Shown piece after piece: positions 15,875 through 17,946 of a DNA stretch of 17,946 nucleotides. The translations under genes and the position numbers were made by a program. The notes under the pieces were generated by a model that saw only the letters and a program-made list of their open reading frames with translations, was not told the DNA's origin and did not search any database. The stretch lies in assembly GCA_049718765.1 (NCBI GenBank), contig JBNARI010000030.1:1-17946 (forward strand). The letters are read 5' to 3'. Position 1 is the first letter of the stretch; each line of letters opens with the position of its first letter. Source of the DNA: JBNARI01 sp049718765. Lineage in GTDB: Bacteria; Bacillota; Sulfobacillia; DUMF01.

Positions 15875-16789
15875 ATGAGACAGGTGGACGGTCAGGTCTC
15901 CAGAAAGCAGGGAGCAATCTCAGCGCTGCGAAGGCTGTGGGCGGATAAGGTGGCTTTCGCATCAGCGTTGTTCCTGTTACTAGTGCTGTTCTGCACCATT
16001 GCTGCTCCTTGGATTTCCCCTCATGACCCCACTAAAGGCAACCTTGTCAACAGGTTGAAGCCACCTGCTTGGGTCAACGGTGGGGACCCGAGGTTCTTGC
16101 TAGGTACCGATCAGCAAGGCAGGGACGTGCTTAGCAGAATGATATGGGGCGGGAGGGTTTCACTAACCGTTGGGTTCGTGGTTGTGGGACTGGCTGGCGC
16201 ATTTGGTACGTTAGTTGGACTAGTTTCCGGCTACTTAGGAAAGTGGGTTGACTTACTGATCATGAGAATAGTGGACGTGCAGTCCTCATTCCCAGGCCTG
16301 TTGGTGGCTCTCACGTTTGTGATGGTATTGGGGCCAGGGCAGTGGAACTTGATTGCAGCGCTCGTGTTCAACGGTTGGATGATTCACGCCAGAATGGCCA
16401 GAAGCCAAGTGCTGTCCATGAGAGAGACCACAATGGTGGAGTCTGCGCGCGCCATTGGCTGCACTACGTTCCAAACGTTGCTTTGTCACATACTCCCCAA
16501 CATTATTTCGCCACTCATAACGACCTACGTTCTGGAAATGGCGCACATGATAGGAGCGGAAGCCACGATGAGCTTCCTGGGCTATGGCATTCAGCCTCCT
16601 CAGTCCTCATGGGGCCTAATGATAGGAGAGGGCAGGGTCTACATCACCAACGCGTGGTGGCTTGTAACCTTCCCAGGTTTGGCTGTGGCGCTTACCATAC
16701 TTTCGCTGAACCTGTTTGGGAACTGGGTACGGACTGAGTTTGATCCGCTCCACAGGTCTAGGCTTGCGACTGGGAGGGGTCAGCATTGA
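15875..16789 (+). CDS. dppC: peptide/nickel-type ABC transporter permease (DppC-like)
   Basis: 304 residues. The first span (ASALFLLLVLFCTIAAPWI) is followed by the periplasmic family motif HDP...FLLGTDQQGRDVLSRMIWGGRVSLTVG. The EAA loop is ESARAIGCTTFQTLLCHILPN, and the C-terminal half has SFLGYGIQPPQSSWGLM and NLFGNWVRTEFDP, all standard for DppC/OppC. ATG 15875 follows GTGGAGG (15861-15867), 16 bases after the dppB stop. Second half of the heterodimeric channel; its stop overlaps the TTG start of the next ATPase (TTGA). Confidence 0.93.
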   Translation: MRQVDGQVSRKQGAISALRRLWADKVAFASALFLLLVLFCTIAAPWISPHDPTKGNLVNRLKPPAWVNGGDPRFLLGTDQQGRDVLSRMIWGGRVSLTVGFVVVGLAGAFGTLVGLVSGYLGKWVDLLIMRIVDVQSSFPGLLVALTFVMVLGPGQWNLIAALVFNGWMIHARMARSQVLSMRETTMVESARAIGCTTFQTLLCHILPNIISPLITTYVLEMAHMIGAEATMSFLGYGIQPPQSSWGLMIGEGRVYITNAWWLVTFPGLAVALTILSLNLFGNWVRTEFDPLHRSRLATGRGQH

Positions 16790-17748
16790 GCGAGCTGGTG
16801 CGGGTGGAGAGGCTAGTGAAGTACTTCCCTGCGGGCGGCGGGTTCCTCGGGAGGCCAAGGTTATTCGTACATGCCGTGGATAACGTGAGCTTCACCATTA
16901 ACAAGGGCGAAACCTTCGGCCTGGTAGGGGAAAGTGGGTGTGGCAAAACCACCACTGGCAGGTTGATCTTGCGCCTCTTGGAACCTACTTCGGGCGTTGT
17001 GCTATACGATGGTCAAAACATATTCGAACTAGATGACGGGAAGATGCGCCAGATGAGGCGGAAGATGCAGCTTATCTTTCAGGACGCCTTCAGCTCGTTT
17101 GACCCTCGAAAAAAAGTGTTCGACATTGTGGCTGAACCTCTAAGGGTTCACAGGATCGCTTCTGGAGCCGAGCTCAGGGAACGTGTTGCCCAATTGCTGA
17201 CAACAGTGGGGCTTGAGCCTAGACATGGTGAAGAGTACCCCCACGAGCTATCGAGTGGGCAAAAGCAGTGTGTAGGCATAGCCAGAGCCATATCTTTGAA
17301 TCCCGAGTTCATAGTTGCGGATGAGCCTATTTCTGCGGTAGACGTGTCGGTTCGGGCTCAGGTACTAAACCTGCTCAAAGACTTGCAGGATAGGTTTGGC
17401 CTGACCTATCTCTTTATCTCCCACGATATGAGCGTGATCAGATACCTAGCTGATAGGGTTGGAGTCATGTACGTGGGGAAGCTCGTAGAAGATGCGCCCA
17501 AGCAAGAGCTATTCAGGAACCCAATACATCCTTACACCAAGGCGCTTTTAGCTGCTGTGCCCGTCGAAGACCCCGATGAACGAAGGGAACGGGAAATACT
17601 TGAGGGGGATGTGCCCAGTCCGGTGAATCCGCCTCCAGGATGCCGTTTCCACACACGGTGCAAGTTTGCTAGACCCGTCTGCGCTGAGGAGGAACCGGAC
17701 CTTACGGACAGGGGCAGGGGTCATTTCGTGGCGTGCCACGTCTTTTGA
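16786..17748 (+). CDS. dppF: peptide/nickel-type ABC transporter ATP-binding protein (DppF/OppF-like)
   Basis: 320 residues from TTG 16786, overlapping the dppC stop, with GGGAGGGG (16772-16779) about six bases ahead. Walker A GESGCGKT at 48-55, Q-loop LIFQDAFSSFDP, Walker B FIVADEPISAVDVS and switch region LFISHDMS are present. The signature is LSSGQ (155-159) instead of the usual LSGGQ. The substituted glycine is one of the ATP-contacting ones in many ABC proteins, though Ser variants occur in this family. The C-terminal tail HPYTKALLAAVPV...GCRFHTRCKFA is the oligopeptide-type extension. It should pair with the DppD-like ATPase. It closes the importer operon; no terminator was found after it. 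Confidence 0.93.
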   Translation: MSELVRVERLVKYFPAGGGFLGRPRLFVHAVDNVSFTINKGETFGLVGESGCGKTTTGRLILRLLEPTSGVVLYDGQNIFELDDGKMRQMRRKMQLIFQDAFSSFDPRKKVFDIVAEPLRVHRIASGAELRERVAQLLTTVGLEPRHGEEYPHELSSGQKQCVGIARAISLNPEFIVADEPISAVDVSVRAQVLNLLKDLQDRFGLTYLFISHDMSVIRYLADRVGVMYVGKLVEDAPKQELFRNPIHPYTKALLAAVPVEDPDERREREILEGDVPSPVNPPPGCRFHTRCKFARPVCAEEEPDLTDRGRGHFVACHVF

Positions 17749-17900
17749 AGGTGACTGGGGTGGTGGATGCCTTCGACAGTACCCTGACGCTTGAATGGCC
17801 CCATGCTGGCAAGATCCTGCACGATACTGAGCACGCGGCGACCTCGATCCGAGACGTAGTCAATTGCCGCGGGCTTGTCCCGAACGTCGTAGATTTTCAT
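17721..17900 (-). CDS. short unrecognised reading frame, possibly a gene remnant
   Basis: A 59-codon minus-strand frame starts at ATG 17898-17900 behind a good ribosome site (AAGGAG and GAGAGGG within 17907-17918) and reads MKIYDVRDKPAAIDYVSDRG, then RRVLSIVQDLASMGPFKRQ, before becoming less protein-like and stopping at 17721-17723 inside the end of the DppF-like gene. The first 35-40 residues look like a real protein start, so this could be the beginning of a longer gene that was truncated or shifted. Another minus-strand gene may end just upstream, at about 17920-17946. I do not recognise the family, and chance is possible. Confidence 0.35.
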   Translation of the reverse strand: MKIYDVRDKPAAIDYVSDRGRRVLSIVQDLASMGPFKRQGTVEGIHHPSHLQKTWHATK

Positions 17901-17946
17901 GGCGGACCCTCTCTCCTTCTTTAAGCGGTTTTCACCTCCCTGGATG

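Noticed and set aside
17733..17924. Plus-strand frame of 63 codons after the last ATPase gene.
   Set aside because: Its start lies within the ATPase gene and it mirrors the minus-strand frame that has a far better ribosome site.
1..17946. CRISPR array, prophage genes, tRNA or rRNA.
   Set aside because: No regularly spaced repeats, structural phage genes or RNA gene signatures were seen on either strand.

Overview
The window looks like a chromosomal segment from a Gram-positive, Firmicutes/Clostridia-type anaerobe. This is inferred from the strong purine-rich Shine-Dalgarno sites (AGGAGG-like), frequent GTG and TTG starts, lipoprotein-type solute binding, an ISLre2/UPF0236 transposase and moderate G+C. 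No rRNA or other species marker is present, so the genus is not assigned.

Left part (1-3587, + strand): the 3' end of an unrecognised membrane protein gene whose frame appears broken at a run of seven G's. Next comes a promoter with a palindromic operator driving an ArsR-family regulator and one large protein that fuses a CoA-disulfide-reductase-like flavoenzyme, a rhodanese, a TusA domain and a DsrE domain. This looks like a self-contained, locally regulated sulfane-sulfur relay.

Middle left (7867 down to 3654, - strand): a tight five-gene run, in transcription order a DUF5058-like membrane protein, a second multi-span membrane protein, an M20 amidohydrolase, a zinc-dependent alcohol dehydrogenase and a flavin reductase. 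The spacing (an ATGA overlap and gaps of roughly 20-30 nt) says one operon. A plausible reading is uptake of an N-acyl or amide substrate, hydrolysis, then redox processing of the product; the substrate is unknown. Upstream, a 182-nt divergent region with two perfect palindromes separates it from a lone dihydrolipoamide dehydrogenase on the + strand.

Middle (about 9513-11112): an apparently intact ISLre2-family insertion sequence with candidate imperfect terminal inverted repeats and a 9-bp near-duplicated flank, inserted just after the lipoamide dehydrogenase gene.

Right part (11126-17748, + strand): a good sigma-70-type promoter, a strongly structured leader of about 145 nt, a cation diffusion facilitator (CDF) metal exporter, then a complete five-gene peptide/nickel-type ABC importer (ATPase, lipoprotein, two permeases, ATPase). 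The exporter stop overlaps the start of the first ATPase gene, so metal efflux and solute uptake seem co-transcribed. At the far right a short minus-strand reading frame with a good ribosome site points back into the window.

Most of the window consists of recognisable families. The parts least explained by known families are the leader of the CDF operon, the paired membrane proteins of the minus-strand operon, and the four-domain sulfur protein with its operator.
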